Assembly (NCBI GenBank): GCA_013399875.1
Contig: VXAZ01001846.1
Coordinates: 525,920-589,919 of the forward strand
From: Gymnorhina tibicen
Lineage: Eukaryota; Chordata; Aves; Passeriformes; Artamidae
DNA length: 64,000 nucleotides
Direction: 5' to 3'
Shown here: piece by piece, positions 14,401 to 29,400 of the stretch
Numbering within the stretch: the stretch's first letter is position 1
Layout of the letters: every line of letters starts with the position of its first letter
Notes under the pieces: model-generated
What the model was told of the DNA's origin: nothing
What the model saw: only the letters and a program-made list of their open reading frames with translations
The model's database searches: none
Position numbers and translations under genes: made by a program

Positions 14401-17400
14401 TAAAGGTTTTCTAAGCTAGCTGACATGCCAAACTGAACAGGAAACAAACAGGGAAAGGAACAAAAGCAATTATGTTCCTCTAGATGAAGCGGTGCTAAAT
14501 TGAGAGGAAGCTGCAGAATAGATTCACTTGGACTGCTCTGTAATTTCCCCACAAATTTCTATTAGCAAAATCCCTTTCTATATAGCACAAAATATATCCC
14601 AGAATCTACTGCTAATTTATTTCTTTTTAGAAAAAGCAAAGCCAACATCACCAAACAGCAACAAAAAATCCCAACAAAAACTGCTTTAAGATCCATGGAG
14701 CACACTGGAGACTTTCAAAGAAAATAAGTTAGTATGTTTCAGTGGCATTGTGTAGGCAATTCAGAAAGTCATCTCAATTTCCAATGTTAACAAACATTTT
14801 TGTACCCCAGCTCACACAGAATCTTTAAAACACATTCATTTATAAACAACTCCAAGTACAGAAGCCTGACAGCCAGTGAAGGCTGGATCTCCTGCTCCCC
14901 ATGCCAGGCAGTGATCTTACCATGCACCCACTTCCACGACAGCCAGAGGAAACATTTGTTTATTCTGCTTTGATAATGCTGACAAAGACCCTCAAGCCTC
15001 GGATTTTGACATTTGTTTTTTAAAACTTGAGCTGGTCTCTTTTCCTCCTGATCTGCAGCACATTGCTTCAGATAAAGGCTGATTAGCTGCCAGAGCAAAA
15101 GAACAGCTCCCAAATTTGAACCGATACTACATTTGCCTCTCTCTGCCCTTCCTCCCTCTGTCAGGAACACAGCTTCTTTCCTTTTCATGTTTGCAGACCA
15201 TCTCGGAGCTCTGGAGAGCCACATGGCCTCCAGCAAGTCATGGATCTGACATGACAAGTCCAGCTCCAGACAATAACTGGCAGACTCCAAATAAATTAGG
15301 AAGAAGGAAGGCAGGTAAAGCAAGCAGTGTTCTTCTGCTGTCAACACCACACTTACCGTCAAACTTTCAAGTTCAGTGAAAAGTTTCTTGAACTTCCCAG
15401 GAATTTTCTGAAGTGTGGAAAACAGAGAGGGAAAGAAAAAAAAAAAAAAAAAGGAGAATTTGATTTAGGCAGGAAAACGCTGAGGCATTTTTTTCCGTGA
15501 CACTACTCTGGGTGAAGTGCCTGCTGAAAGCACCAACATGCAGTTAACCTCTGCTCCTCAGCTCCCAGAGCCCTAATTACAGACCATGTTCAGGGTAATG
15601 CCGGCAAGGCACTGGGTCCCGCAGCCTCATCTTGGGGACCCGCATCCTTCTTTTATGGAAACTGCTTGTTAGCAGCTGGTTTTACTTTCTTCCCCATCTT
15701 CCATGTCTGCTGCATTTACCTAAATATCCATATCAAGCTAGAAGCAGTAACACAGGCTGAGAATTCAGAAACTAATCACATCCAGGTTAAATCATTTGTT
15801 GTAATCAATCTTCCCCGAACACGGGTTCTAGAAATTAACAGGTGTCACACTCGGTGCTGTTTTATACATCGTGCCAGTGCTGATCACACTGGCACAATCT
15901 GGTGCCAAAGTGAGACATTTCCTTAATAAACTGATTACCTGTCTCTGGTATCTGACCCTAATCCCACAGAGAGGTGCATAAAACACTTTCTAAGGGAGCC
16001 CAGGCACAAACTGCTATCTTTCCCCTCCTGCCAACACCTGCTCTACTCCACAAGCATCCACTTCCTTTGTCTTTAAGATATTTTAATGGATTCACATTAC
16101 TACACTCAAAGCAATTGTTTTGCAATTTAAATTTTCATGCTGGTATTTCAGACTTGAAGAATGGTGTGTGGACCTTAAAGCCTGTCTATTTTTTCCAACC
16201 ACAGTAGTTAGTCTAGTAAAAGAGATCCCCTCTTAGTACAAATCCTGTCTTGTCTTTGTCCTTAGATCCTGACAGCCACAGTGACACTACCAAGAGAAAA
16301 GAGATTTAGAACAATTAGATTAAGTGGATGTGTATGATTAAAATGCTAAAATGACTGAACATGGAACTGCAATTGCATGTTTTTTCTATCTTAAATCAGG
16401 GAAAGTGAGGTTCATTAAAACACTGGATACTGTAGAAAAAAAGAAGTAGAATATGCTTGGGAGCATACTACTTGTATAAGAAACCAAGTGCAGAGCCAAT
16501 ATGATTTAGTGTCTAAATGGCTGCTTAAATTTAGGTTGTTTCATTTACATGTGTAAGTAACTATAATTAATTTAAAAACATTGCTCTACTTTCTAAAAGT
16601 CGCATTACTAATGCAAATAACCTTCTGCTTTTGAAACTTCCAGTGCAATGAAGTTTCACAAATAAGAAAAAGAAAGGATGTGACTTGATAAATATTTTAC
16701 ACACAGAAACGTGACATATTTACAGTGGTACACATGCAGATGCACTCTTTGTTCTGACAAGCAACATATTCTGCTCTTCCTGAGAGAAGTCCACCGGCAG
16801 CACATGATCTCCAGAGGCCTCAGCACAGAGCAGAGTTCTGCGTGTCTCTGTGCAGGAGAGATCCGTATCATTGCCTCTGAGACCATACTTGGTCTCTTCC
16901 ACTCTCCAACCAAAGCCCAGAGAAATGGAATGATGGCAACTCTTAGGAGGAGGCCAGGGCAAATGTTCCCTAGAGAGGTGTTTTAGATATAGCAGAGGCA
17001 AGGGGTTTCTGTATCATCGTCCTCAGGTATGTATTCTTCTCTAAAACTTTTACTTTATCTCTTCTTTAAGTCAGCTCTTCCCTGCCTAGTGCCTGTAAAC
17101 AGTCACTGTCCTTGTTTCTCTGTGTGTCAAAGCTGCAGACATACGAGTGATGTTTCCCTGTGCACGGTTTCAGCTAAGGGGGGAGACTGCTCCGGACAGT
17201 GTCAGACAGGTTTGTAAGTCTCTAATGGCCCTTTGGTCTCAGCTGTTGGTGCTCAAGAGTATCTCCAAGGCAGATCACAGCCATTCTCTGTCACTCTGTA
17301 TTACAGATTGATATTTTTGGAGTACTGCCAACCTGTGTCAAGGGCATGAAGGAGGGATAAGGCTTCAACCCATCCCGCTCAATTACTCCTTCCCCAGTAT

Positions 17401-20400
17401 TTGGTTCATGGGCAGATACGGTAAACTTGCAGATACTATCACTCAGTATAGATACTATGACTCAATATGGATGCCACTTGGATGGAAACAAAAAATCCAC
17501 AACATAAATACAGATCCCAATGGGACCCTCCTTTAAACACACTCATGCTCTGTGTAGCAACCAGTAGCTTGAGCAAATCATCTCTGTTCTCCAGTATACT
17601 CCTTATTCATGGTTCATTTCCTAACTTTGTCGTTCAAGATGAGCAGCTGAAAAAAAACCTCGTGAAAGACAACTAGAGAAGGTTTATTTCTACTTTGTTG
17701 TTTGGGTTTTTTAATTAAATTATTCCATAATAAGGTATTGCTTGTTTGGAGCCACCTTTGTAAGACTTTCTGTTCTGACATCTACTTAAAATGCTAGAAT
17801 GCTTTGTTCTTATTTAAAACTCTGGAAGGACACATTTAGGTGTTTTTTTTTTAATAGCTGTGTATCTAAGGTTTCAGGTCACAAAGAATTTTCTCCACCA
17901 ACACTCCCTCCATGTTTGATTTCAGCATGAAAAAACAATAATTAGAAAGAAAAGGTAATTCACCAGTATACAAGCTTTGTGCAAAATGGTTTTGACAGCA
18001 TTTTAAAGATATAAAGATGTGTCTTACCTCCCAGGTCTGAGACAGCCGGCTGACAGATGCAGTGTTGAGACCCATAACAATTGCAAAGAATGAATTCAGA
18101 TTTCTTTGGGCTTTACAGCTGAGGAATAAAAATATGATTTTTTTGTACTCAAAATTAGAAATAAATGGAATGCATAGGTATCCTAGGATACTGAGTCTCA
18201 TTTCAACCCTCAGCACTAACATACAATCATCTTCCACATAATGAACTCATTAAATGTCCTCTCATAACCACCTGCAGTCTAGGTGATGGGGTCTCTAAGA
18301 AGTTTTTTAGAAAACGTTCTACTGTCTCATCAACCCTGTTGTTGGCAGGTTATTTTTTCTCCTTTGCTGTCAAAAGTAATTTTCCCTTTTCAATGTTCGA
18401 GTTACTCCCAGCTGTCCTTTACCATACAGAATAATTCCTTGACCTCTATTCTGTTGTAAAATAAATATTTTCATCCCCTTTTTCATCTTTTCTGTAAATT
18501 GTACAACATAGGATCCTTCAATTTCTCTTTGTGGTTGTGGCCTGCAATCTGCATTTCCATATTGTTATCATCCTTCACTGAGTTCTTTGTAATTTATTTT
18601 AACTCATGTGTTTTCTTCTTTCCTTCACACCTTTCTCATGTAATGAGACAGTGGGGAGGGAAGAAAAAATATAATTACTCTTCTACATTCTTATGCAAGC
18701 ATAAAACAAACAGCAAATTCTTTATTTGGAACAGCACCACATTTTGTCCTTTCTTTTAATTTGTCATCTATTATCACCCAAGGACCTCTGTCACAGCGCT
18801 GTTCTTTACAATCATGCATTTATTTCTTCAGCTCAGTATTAGCATTCTGTAGCTGAATTACTTGGCATCTATCTAAATTAAATCTTATCCTACTGTTGTT
18901 TGCACATGCCACTAGACTCCTTAGATAATTCTTTTTTTTCCTGTCTATCCTCCAGTGCATTTGCAATCCCTCACCATTTTTATTGTCTGAAAATCTGGTT
19001 AGTGTTCAATTTACCTAGGCCTATAAACCAGTTGCAGCTAGTACTGGTTCCAGTACAGGTCCTGATGGAATTTGCTCAATACCTCTATTTTTTGACATTT
19101 TACCATATACAATCAGACCACGCTTATTTCTAGTCCATTTTCTGGTCCATTAGGAAACTTGAAATCCTGAAATCCTGAGTCCTTTTCAAACAAAAATATT
19201 GCCCTGTCTCTTGCAGATTTTTGAAGATCGTACAAATATATGGGTGCATTTGTGTGTGAGAGTGAGAATCCTCTTTCAAGATAATTTTATGTATGAATGA
19301 ATCCACTGGCTTCACTGGGATTTATCATCAGGGAAATGTACATGCCAAGGCCTTAGCCTGGAAAATGGCCAGAACTTGTTACAAGTTTTATAAAGCCTCC
19401 CCTTATCACCGTGTACTATCTTGAGACACTGTATTTCTCACTTCACTTCAGCTGCCTTAAAGTTAATCCTAACTTTGTTGCTTAGATTCTTTTTATCATG
19501 AAAGCCAGGCAACTCCCAAAGGCAACTCATTTCAAAACACGGAAGGTGTCCAACGCAGCCTGCATGAAGTGTCTGTTGGGTGGGCCCACTCCTCACAGCG
19601 TGCTGCAGAGAGAAGGAATGTCTCCTACAGTCAGCCACTGCTTGCTTGGGGAGCAAAAAGGCTGTTGTCATAATCTGTTTATTCTAACCTTACATTGACC
19701 TGTTTCTTCAACTCCCCAGGGTGTTAATTTCTAGTAACATGCTAATTAATTTTCTTTATTGAACCCCTTGTTTTCTCGTTTAGACTAATCATCAACAGAA
19801 GTGTATGGATTTCTTTTTCAAAAACTCTGTCTCCCTTTTATGTATTGACACGCTTGTGTAAAATGCTTTTATTTTTTTCAGGTGTTCCTCAACAGCAAAG
19901 CACACAGATGACGAACATGAAATCTTAGTCCTGGTGCTTTCCTGACCAGAGGAAAATCACAGACAAAGATTCCTGGCTGAATCTGTGAGCAGAGAACAGG
20001 CAGCAGCCAGAGCTGTTCATAGTTCCCTACAAAACAGGAGGGCTGTTTGGCTTGTGTCTCATGATGAGAGTCCTGTGCTTAGCACACCATCCTTCCACCC
20101 TAATTGCTCCTCTGTCACCAACTCTTCCAGAACTGATGAGATACAGTGGTGTGTTCATTTAGAAAGCAGCTTTTATGATTAAAAAATAATCCTGTGAAAA
20201 CGACACACTCACTTATTTCACCACCTACATTCTCCAACGATGGGTGCTTCTGCAACACACTGGGAGAGCCTGTCTGCTGTTTACTGACAACTGTATTTAG
20301 TCTCCATAACTTTGGCTTTTCACTTAACAGAATGGAATCAATAAAAATAGAGCAACATTTTAGTCTGGTAACAAATATATTCTTATTCACGTGGGACAGA

Positions 20401-23400
20401 CACAAAACTCTTCCTGGGATGCAAATTAATGCTACAGTGATGCAAGCAAGGCACATAGAACCAACCATTTTTCGGCCACTGATATGGCAGAAAATGAACA
20501 TATTACTGGATACCACACAACTTGCAAACTAAATCAGATCACATTTATGAGTTACACTGGATTAGATTAGAAGAATTAATTTCTCTAAAGGCACTGCTTC
20601 AGCAGAGAACAGTCCTTTGTATGTAAGTGCCTTGCAAATTAAATCAGCCCAGTCGATGAAGGGAACAAATTATACGTTTTCCATGAACATGCATATTCAA
20701 ATATTGCAGAAGACCAACAAGTGGAGAGAGCGGTGAGGAGGATGATTGCACATATTTAAATTGCTCCATTTCCTTGGTTACTAAGACAAAGAGTGAGTAC
20801 AGAGAAAAGAAATCTCTGTGTATAGTATATATCTGTATTCTGTTGCGAGGCACAGAAAAAATGCCAGTACTGTTTAGTAACAGTGGAAGAGTAGACTGTC
20901 AAATCTAATACATGAAGAAACCTACCCCTCCAGTAAGTAAGAGTACTCCAGAGAGGATTATGAGGGGCAACAGCTTACTGGATTTAGGTTCCTCTCTAGA
21001 GGCAGGACTTTCAAGTTTATAACAGAGTGCTTTGATTTCCATCTAGTCTTGTGTGACTGTCTTACTGCTGAAATAGTTCTGTCATGTGGTGCTCAGGTTA
21101 TCTCAGCTAAGGAAGGAGCTATCTCTGCACCAACAGGGATGTTGCAGCTGACACTGCAGACACAGCAGCTAAACTGCTAGGGGAGATTTGAGCAGCACAT
21201 ACTCCACCATGTCTAGCTTTGACTAGGGCCTGCTATTGTTACCTATGGATTGTTTTATTTAGGTGTGCTTACTACACTATCAAAACACAGAGTGACAAAT
21301 TAGTTTTCTTTCCTTGCTTCCCCACCTATTTCTAGCCAAACAAACCACGTGAATTCAAGGATCTCTGCTGCAACACTAGTAACTTACTGGGCAGCAATCT
21401 TGATGAACTTTTTCACTAGCTGCACACGTTTGCAGAGCTGGCTACAGAGCAGTATCTCGGTGGCGACCCAAAGCTGGACCTCGTTGCATCTTTGAAGCAG
21501 AAGACTGAGATTCTCGGTGTTTTCAGCACTGCCCTGTCTGCTGAATGTGAAGTATATCAGCTCTTGCTGGAAGACATCAACAACATCATTACGGATATAA
21601 AAACAATTTAAATATAAATGAACTGTAAATGATTTAGAAGTATGTTTTTGAAACAAGGTCTGGTCACAAAAGGTTATTTTTTCATTATCCGTGAGCCAAT
21701 CACAAATGATTCAGGGGTCTGGCCTAGCAAAATGTAGAGACTTATAGAAGGCAGGTGGACTGGAAGTCCTGCATGATTTGCTCTTCTTGGAAGAATTCCT
21801 GCAGTTCCACTTCTGGCTCTAGCCAGGTATAAGATATAAACAGTCTATTTCTGTATTTCATCACTTCTTCCTGCAGTTCCACTTCTGGCTCTAGCCAGGT
21901 ATAAGATATAAACAGTCTATTTCTGTATTTCATCACTTCTTCCTGCAGTTCCACTTCTGGCTCTAGCCAGGTATAAGATATAAACAGTCTATTTCTGTAT
22001 TTCATCACTTCTGNTTTGCTCTTCTTGGAAGAATTCCTGCAGTTCCACTTCTGGCTCTAGCCAGGTATAAGATATAAACAGTCTATTTCTGTATTTCATC
22101 ACTTCTTCCTGCAGTTCCACTTCTGGCTCTAGCCAGGTATAAGATATAAACAGTCTATTTCTGTATTTCATCACTTCTGTTCCAGTATGAAAAAGTAACC
22201 ATACCAAACCACTTCAGAATCTGAAAAATTTCTATTCAAACTTGTCTCTATATTAGCCAATTTTTAATCAGTAGAGGTGTGGGTCTTGATTTCCATTCAA
22301 AAAAACCCCCAAACTTGGCCAGTTTCAAATTTAAAGTGTCTAAACTGAATAAAAGAACCCAAAATGAAGGAAAAGGAAAGCATCTGATGAAAAGCAAGGG
22401 AATTTCATTTTCTCAGAAAGCCAACATGCTTTTCAGTGAATGGTATTTTCAAGAGAGATTTTCTACTGCTAACTGTGTGTTTTACTCAGCAACTCAAACC
22501 AGAGGCTATCAAAGTCATTGAAACAACCCAACGGGCCTTGAAGTGCACCATTATCCCATTTAATAAAGTCTGTCCGGTATTTTTCATCTCACTGAAGCCT
22601 AACATGAGCAGTAATGTGACCATCTAAATTGCTGAAACTGTGAATCCTTTTGTGGCCAAAGTGATATGAAAGACAGCTATTTGTGGAATCTTGTATTTAC
22701 TGAAACACTATCAAGTGCACAAGACATTTTGCACATGTAACATATTCACAGAGAGGGTTTTTAGAAAATAATCATGGTCTTTTACTCTCTTGAGGCAAAT
22801 CTCAATAGAACACATCAGGTATACAGGGAACGTATGAGATGCCTGAACACAGCAAAGTTACAAACCCTTGACAATTCTTTTCAGTCTCAAGGATTGCAAG
22901 ATAACTCTTGGACCTGTCACCACTGCTGAGAGCTGCCAAATCATGCTGTCATGACAAGCACCCAGGAATACCAATGCTCCAAAATGCATCACAATGGCAC
23001 AATGCTGCATTACAGCAATATACCTGGAAGTGGATGTGGTGCTTCTTACCTCGTGAATTGCATTGAAGAGGCTCCAGTCAAAGTTTGTTAGTTCTAAGGC
23101 AAGATCCCAGGTGTTAATTCCCAAAATCCTCACAGATCTCTGCTGCAATTCCTCATTTTCGGAAAATGGGTTCTAAACAAATAGACATGAGCAAAAAAAA
23201 TTCCTCAAGAAATGCCAAAGGTTCTGCAATGAAACAGTTACTGGACTAAGTCACCAAACAGAGCTGAATAAGTAATCTTCTCTAGTGCACTCTGAGGGCT
23301 TTTTTCCCCACTAATCAAAACGAAGGAGCTATAACCTATTTAATAAATAGCCTGAAATGGAAAATGGGTCAATAGGATCAATGATTTGCTTTGGAGAGTG

Positions 23401-26400
23401 AGGCCTTCTCCCTCTCTCCTTCTCTCTCTGTCTCCCAACCGTGAATATAAAACACTGGCCAAGCAAACAGCATAATGAAAATAAAATCCCTGAAACTATC
23501 AGAAAATAAAATCTAAATAAAGACATCAGTAAATTTCCTGATATAAAAGCATCATTCTGAAAACACATTGGATTTAGAATAAATACACATAACTTGCCCT
23601 CCAGTCCACCTTTACAAATAACATAAATCCATACATTTTATGATTAATCTACCCCAAATGTAATCATTGGCTGTGGGTTCTGATTCGTAAAAGTTACTTA
23701 GTATATTACTGTGGAGTGCTGTGGTACTTCTGGTGTTCAGGGTCATTTGACATTTCCATTATTAGCTTGGATTTTCAAAGTTTTGCATTTCTCTTGGCTT
23801 TTTTAACCTCATCAGTCTGAAACTTGGCACATGAATCATCTGCCAAGATGAAAGATTATTCTTACCAGTTAAGCCATTACTTTGGTGCTATATTTCTGAC
23901 AGTTACAGCAAGTTTTGCAATTTTTATTACATAACTAATGAAACTAGGTTGGCTGTCACCTGTCTGCACTGGAAACCTTCCCTTAATATTCACATTTTTA
24001 GAGGTGGCTCGAACGCCAGAGATAATGGGGACGACAGATTACAATGATAGTGGCATGTCAGCTCTTCAGGGCACGTTGATCCAACAAAATGTAAATAGAC
24101 ATTTCTCATCCTGAGGATGAATGCACAGATCCTGCAGGTACTGACAACATGTAGAAGTCAGTCGCGATGCAGTCCCTGCTCTTTCCTGGAAACATCTGCA
24201 TAATTAGCAGAAAACTACTGAAACAGCAAAGTGCCTGCCTGTGCCTGCCTCCCTGAGATTTTGGGAAAACATGGAGGGAGGGAGTTTGTAATCCTGGTTT
24301 CTGAAGACAGAGGGAAGGATGAGAGAGATCTGCTGCCTCTCGATCCGCTCGCCTTCCCAGCCCCAAGGAGAGGATGGAGAGACAGACAGGCAGAGGGAAG
24401 GGAGGAGGACACACCACCAGTGATATACACCAGCTGACCACGTGGCTGCCACAACACAGGGGTCCGCACTGATGGGTCTGGTGGAACTCACACGACATCT
24501 ATTTCCACATGTAGTAGTTCCATGGAATTTGTCCACCGCTTTGTATGATTACATACCAGCCACTCTAAGTGCTACAGAGGCACAAGGCAGGGGGGGATGG
24601 AAACAGTCACAAGAGCCCTGAATAATCCTCATCCCATCCATTCTGGTGCAAACACAGGTCAGCTTTTCCAGGCTGATGTAGATTGAAAGATTTAAGCTGT
24701 ACAGAAGCTTTGGTTTATTTAAAATTGATGAACAAACTCCATTACTGTTCAGTCAAATAACTGCTGTTAATGAAAGATTTTATTTTCTTTTTTAGGAATA
24801 GAGCAGCTCAGTAGTAAGCTTTACTAAGGAAGCAAAAAATAAATTCTGCATTGAAAAAGTCCTATGAGAGGAATACTAAGATTTTGATTTGGAGTCAGAC
24901 AAACGAAAAATGGAAACATACAATATTGATCCTTACCAAAGAATCAGTCAGATCTTTTCGGTATACAAACATACGACTGGATGACTCCAAAGATTTTGAG
25001 ATAGCCAAGTCATTTGGTTGTAGCTCATGTTTTTCTGTAAAAAGAGCAAACAAAACACAGAAGTTTCAGAACAGGAGTTAAAGCTGTATATGAGAAATAA
25101 AGGTACAATTGTATTTGTGATGCCACATCAACTCCTTAGAAGGTAACTAAGCATCAAATTCAGTCTCTGTGGGGACTCACCATCTCCACCCTGTTCAGGC
25201 AAGATAAAGGTAAGATATTTCTGATGGACTAGAGCACAAAAGCTTCCTGCTTCTGCTTTCAAACTGCACTTCACACAGAACATAGAAAGAAACGCTGAAA
25301 TCATCTAGTCTAGCCTCCTATGTCTTATAGAACATTTCATTTCAACCCAGTGAATCTAGTATAAATGTAGTGACTTTTGTTAGAGCAGAGTGTCAGCCTC
25401 CAGAGACTGAGCTGTTGTGTGTCACTGGAGACAAAACCAGGGGTGGAGATGGAATCAGTAGCCACAGCCATTCAACAGGAAAAGACGTTTAAAGGATCCC
25501 AACACCGTGAAATTCACCCCACAGAGCAGAGCTGAGGAGTCCTTTATAACACAGTATTTACAGTAATTCTTCTAGACCTAGAGTAATTAATTTAGGAAAT
25601 ATCTGAGTAAAGGAGCAGGACACTGGTAGCAAAGAGAAAGGACTTTCTTTTCCTCCACTCCAGAGTACTGGTTCAACTCTGTGGACTCTTGAATAAATTA
25701 GAGAAAGGTGGGGGGAAAAATAAAGTAAAACCCCAAACACAGCTTAAAAACTGCCCTGCGAAAACGGTGACTTCCTGCGGGCTCCAAGTAATCCTCTGGA
25801 GACCTGATACATAGGAGACCCAAAACTACTACAAGCACACTGACAGCTACCATGGACTCTGTATTGCTGTGAGGAGTAGGACTAGGAGGAGTCTAAGAGC
25901 CAGACATAATTTCAGTCAGTTTTCCCTTTTATCCATGCTCACTTATCCATTGATACACAGATAACATTATGCTGAACTACCATTATGTTTTTCAAGGTAA
26001 TTTTGAACAAAGAGCTTGCTTATCCATTATTGGAGTACAATAAAAACAGGTTCTCTAATGCTCATACTGCTGCCCTCCAAGTGAATGGAAGACAAGAGTT
26101 CTAACTCACACAAATAGCAAAAACACAAAGCAGAAAAAAAAGCATAGCAGGTTGGTGTTTATTACTTGCAGTACAGGATGCATAAGAAGAAAGATACTGA
26201 AACTGCATTTCCAATTAACTCAGGAAATGTAACTAAATAACATTTTAGGGGTTACAAAGGTCATGTACAAATGGCTTTCCTACTATACCTGCATTTTATT
26301 TACTGTTTCTCATTGAACAACCAAGGGGCAATCACTTCTATTTTGTGGCTTTCCTGGGAACCAATATAGTATGTTTCATTATTTATGAATGGTTGGTTTT

Positions 26401-29400
26401 CTTTAGCTAAGCAGGCAGTTAGAACCAGATATATGGCTATCAGAGCAAAACTTGCCCTGCTCTTGAATGGGAGAGAAAGACCTGGAAAAGAGCCAGCAGC
26501 ACAGTGATTCTGCAGTGCTGTGAAATGCACTTGAAGTGAGTTTGGGCACACACAAGAATAAAAAGAGTATGCCTGAAAATGATGTAGCCTAGATGGCCAG
26601 GACACCCATGTGTAGTGCTCCTGATGGTTGCTCCATGCCCAGGCTCTCAATAACCACAGTAGGGCACCATCTCCCTGCCACCCACACCAGCACACTCAAA
26701 AATATGTTGATTTAATTGAGCTCAGCATGGGGGAAAAAAATGTGACCTTCCAGTTCTGAGTCAAAGATATAAACAGAACAAGTCAGCATTTGTGTGTATT
26801 TCATTTAACTAGACTGACAAAGAAGTAGCAATGAGTGCTGTAACTTAGAAGACTCATCCTTTGTCTTAGGGGATCAACAACAACTAATGTTATCTGAGAA
26901 TACTGCCAAGATATTCTACACTCTTAGTCATTTTGTAGACACAACTTCACGTTTCTATGCCCCTAGTTAAATTGCTTCCAGAAAACACCACAACAATCAA
27001 AACAGTCTAACCAAGGAGCTTGAGACCTGCCAAACACCAAAGAAGATCTTGGGACTTTGGCTGGTCCCTAGTATCACTCCACGATCACTCTAGTTTTTCT
27101 TTAAAAAGACAGTAAGTCCTTCTGTTTAATGACTAACACTAAAACAATAGGCAAAAGATATCAGATGTAAGGAAGACTGCTTACAAAATATTGCTGAGAT
27201 TGCTCTCAGTATCTCAATTGTGCAAACACATCTTCCTCCTTTCTCCTCAAGAATTTTTGTCACCCCTGCCATAAATGAGGAAACAGCCATGTATAGAGTA
27301 TTTGCTATTCCGTTCTATATTTTTAAAGCAAACTATGCCTCACTGCTTTCAAAATTAATTTAAATTCCAAAGTAGCAGATTCATCTGTGGAAAGGAAAGA
27401 AAACCTTGCAATACTGCTGGAGACAGAGAGTTCTTTACACTCCCTTCCCAGCCAGAAGATGCTACATCCCACAGTACCCAAGAAAGAGCTGTTGCCATGG
27501 AAACGAGTCTCTGGGAAGCAGCTCCTCATTGTTCCCCTGGTCATCCAGCTGTGGGCCCATGGAGGAACAGCCATATCCTTGCATCAGAAAATCCTTGCAT
27601 CAGCCCTCCCTTACCTGATGCAATAAAAGGTAAGTAATCAGATGAAGGGAAGTTATTTACCCCCAGAGAATGAGACTGTCACCAGCGCCAACTCCTCCTC
27701 CGGATACTGGATCTTTTCTGCCACAATCTTCAGTATCTCCTGAGCTGAAGTCGACACTTGAGCTTTCACACTGACATAGGAGTGCTCTGTTATATACACA
27801 CGGCAGAAAACTGCACAAAGGAAGAAAGACACGCTCAGCTATAGGCAGAGATACCTGAACAGTGCAAGGAACGAACAAACCTGCAGACCCCACCACAGCA
27901 ATGCCTCAGCTGCCTGGCTGCTGCAGGAAGGGCAGTCACTCCACCCTAACACAAAGGACATGAAACCAAGCATAAACATCACCATTTTTCCCCTCCCCAC
28001 CTCCTGTCCCTGGGAAATGAGAGAGGCAAGCAAATGGAAACATAGACTCCCACAGCAATATCTATTTAAGACTTCCTACTCTGAGGATTTGTCACAGACA
28101 ACCTCCTTCACTGCCTATCTTCTCTGCAAACTCAGCTGTTGCCATCTTTTCTCGCTTCATTTTAGGTTCAGATAAATCACTGTCCTTTCAGTATATTTCG
28201 TATCTGCTGAAGAAATTATTTTGGACCTCCACTTCCACCTGGAACAGGAAGCATTGCAAGAACAGTGCTCCCAGGTTTTCAACCACTCCTGACAGTTTAT
28301 CTGTCTAGACATCGAAACTACTCGCATTGCCAGAGTATTTTAGCACCAGCAGAGACTGCCCAAACAGCCATACAATCAGTTCTGACAACTCATTTCCTGA
28401 ATCACAAGCAGCACATATAAAAATGGGACTGGTTTGGGGGAATTCCCTGGGCTCACTGATTCCACGGAAGTCCATGAGTTGGTTCAGCTCTGGGAATGCT
28501 GTGGTCAGCCCAGCGATTACTTTTTTCTCCTACAAAAACGGATGTACGCTCTCTCTGCCTGCCAGAATTTTAGGTTTACATCTTTTGCAGAGTTTGCCCT
28601 AGCTAGTTCTTTGAAATACAGCTGCCACACTTAAAGCGGAAGAAACTGAGCTGCAAACTTGCATAAATATTTTGGAAATTACATCTGCTAATCAGAATCG
28701 TCACAGCTCTTGGTTTCACACTCACTTCAGTGCTTAATTAAACTTTCCATTTCCTTCTACTCTAGCACTTCTTATTATAGACAGGTAACCTGTCTATTAT
28801 AGACTGCTACCATGCCAATACAGGACAACTTTTCTTCTCCAGAACCGTTGTATTTTTTTTATTATCTTTATTGACAGATGTATGCAGCAATAGCTCTTTG
28901 CTTGTCCTACAGATCTTCATGGCTTCGGGGCACTTTCATTAGTGAAGACTATGCCAGAAGCAGTTAAGAACTCTATCCTTGAGAATAGGGAGGTTTTTTC
29001 CTGTTGTAGTAAAGAAAAAACGAATATGAGAACGAAGGAGGAACTTAACATTGAGTATTGGGAAAAAAAAGTCATTTGATTTTATAATTCCTTTTTAACC
29101 TGTCTCTGCTGACAGAGAGTAAATGAGATGCTCATTCTACGGCAGAATCTCTCATCAGAAAGAGACATCCAATTGCACTTTAAATTACTAGGTAGAAAAA
29201 TAAATTTTAAAAAATTTGACAGGAATATTTGGACTCCATATGCAGAGTGATACACCTTGCTTACAGTGAATTTGTTTGAAATGTCCTCCCTGTCATTTGC
29301 AAAGGGACAATGACAGCAATGTCAATTTATAAATGGGCTGTAGATCTATCCTTTCTTTTAACACTGAGCTAAATCAACCCACAGGTCAGGTGCTCAAGCA

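Noticed and set aside
14787..15362. Minus-strand frame of 191 codons as a separate gene
   Set aside because: It begins within exon 12 of RAPGEF5 and is simply read-through of intron 12. It is discussed as possible intron retention instead.
21742..22207. Minus-strand frames encoding a repeating 24-residue peptide
   Set aside because: They come from the 72-bp minisatellite, whose length is a multiple of 3, and are intronic and interrupted by an N. There is no start context or domain.
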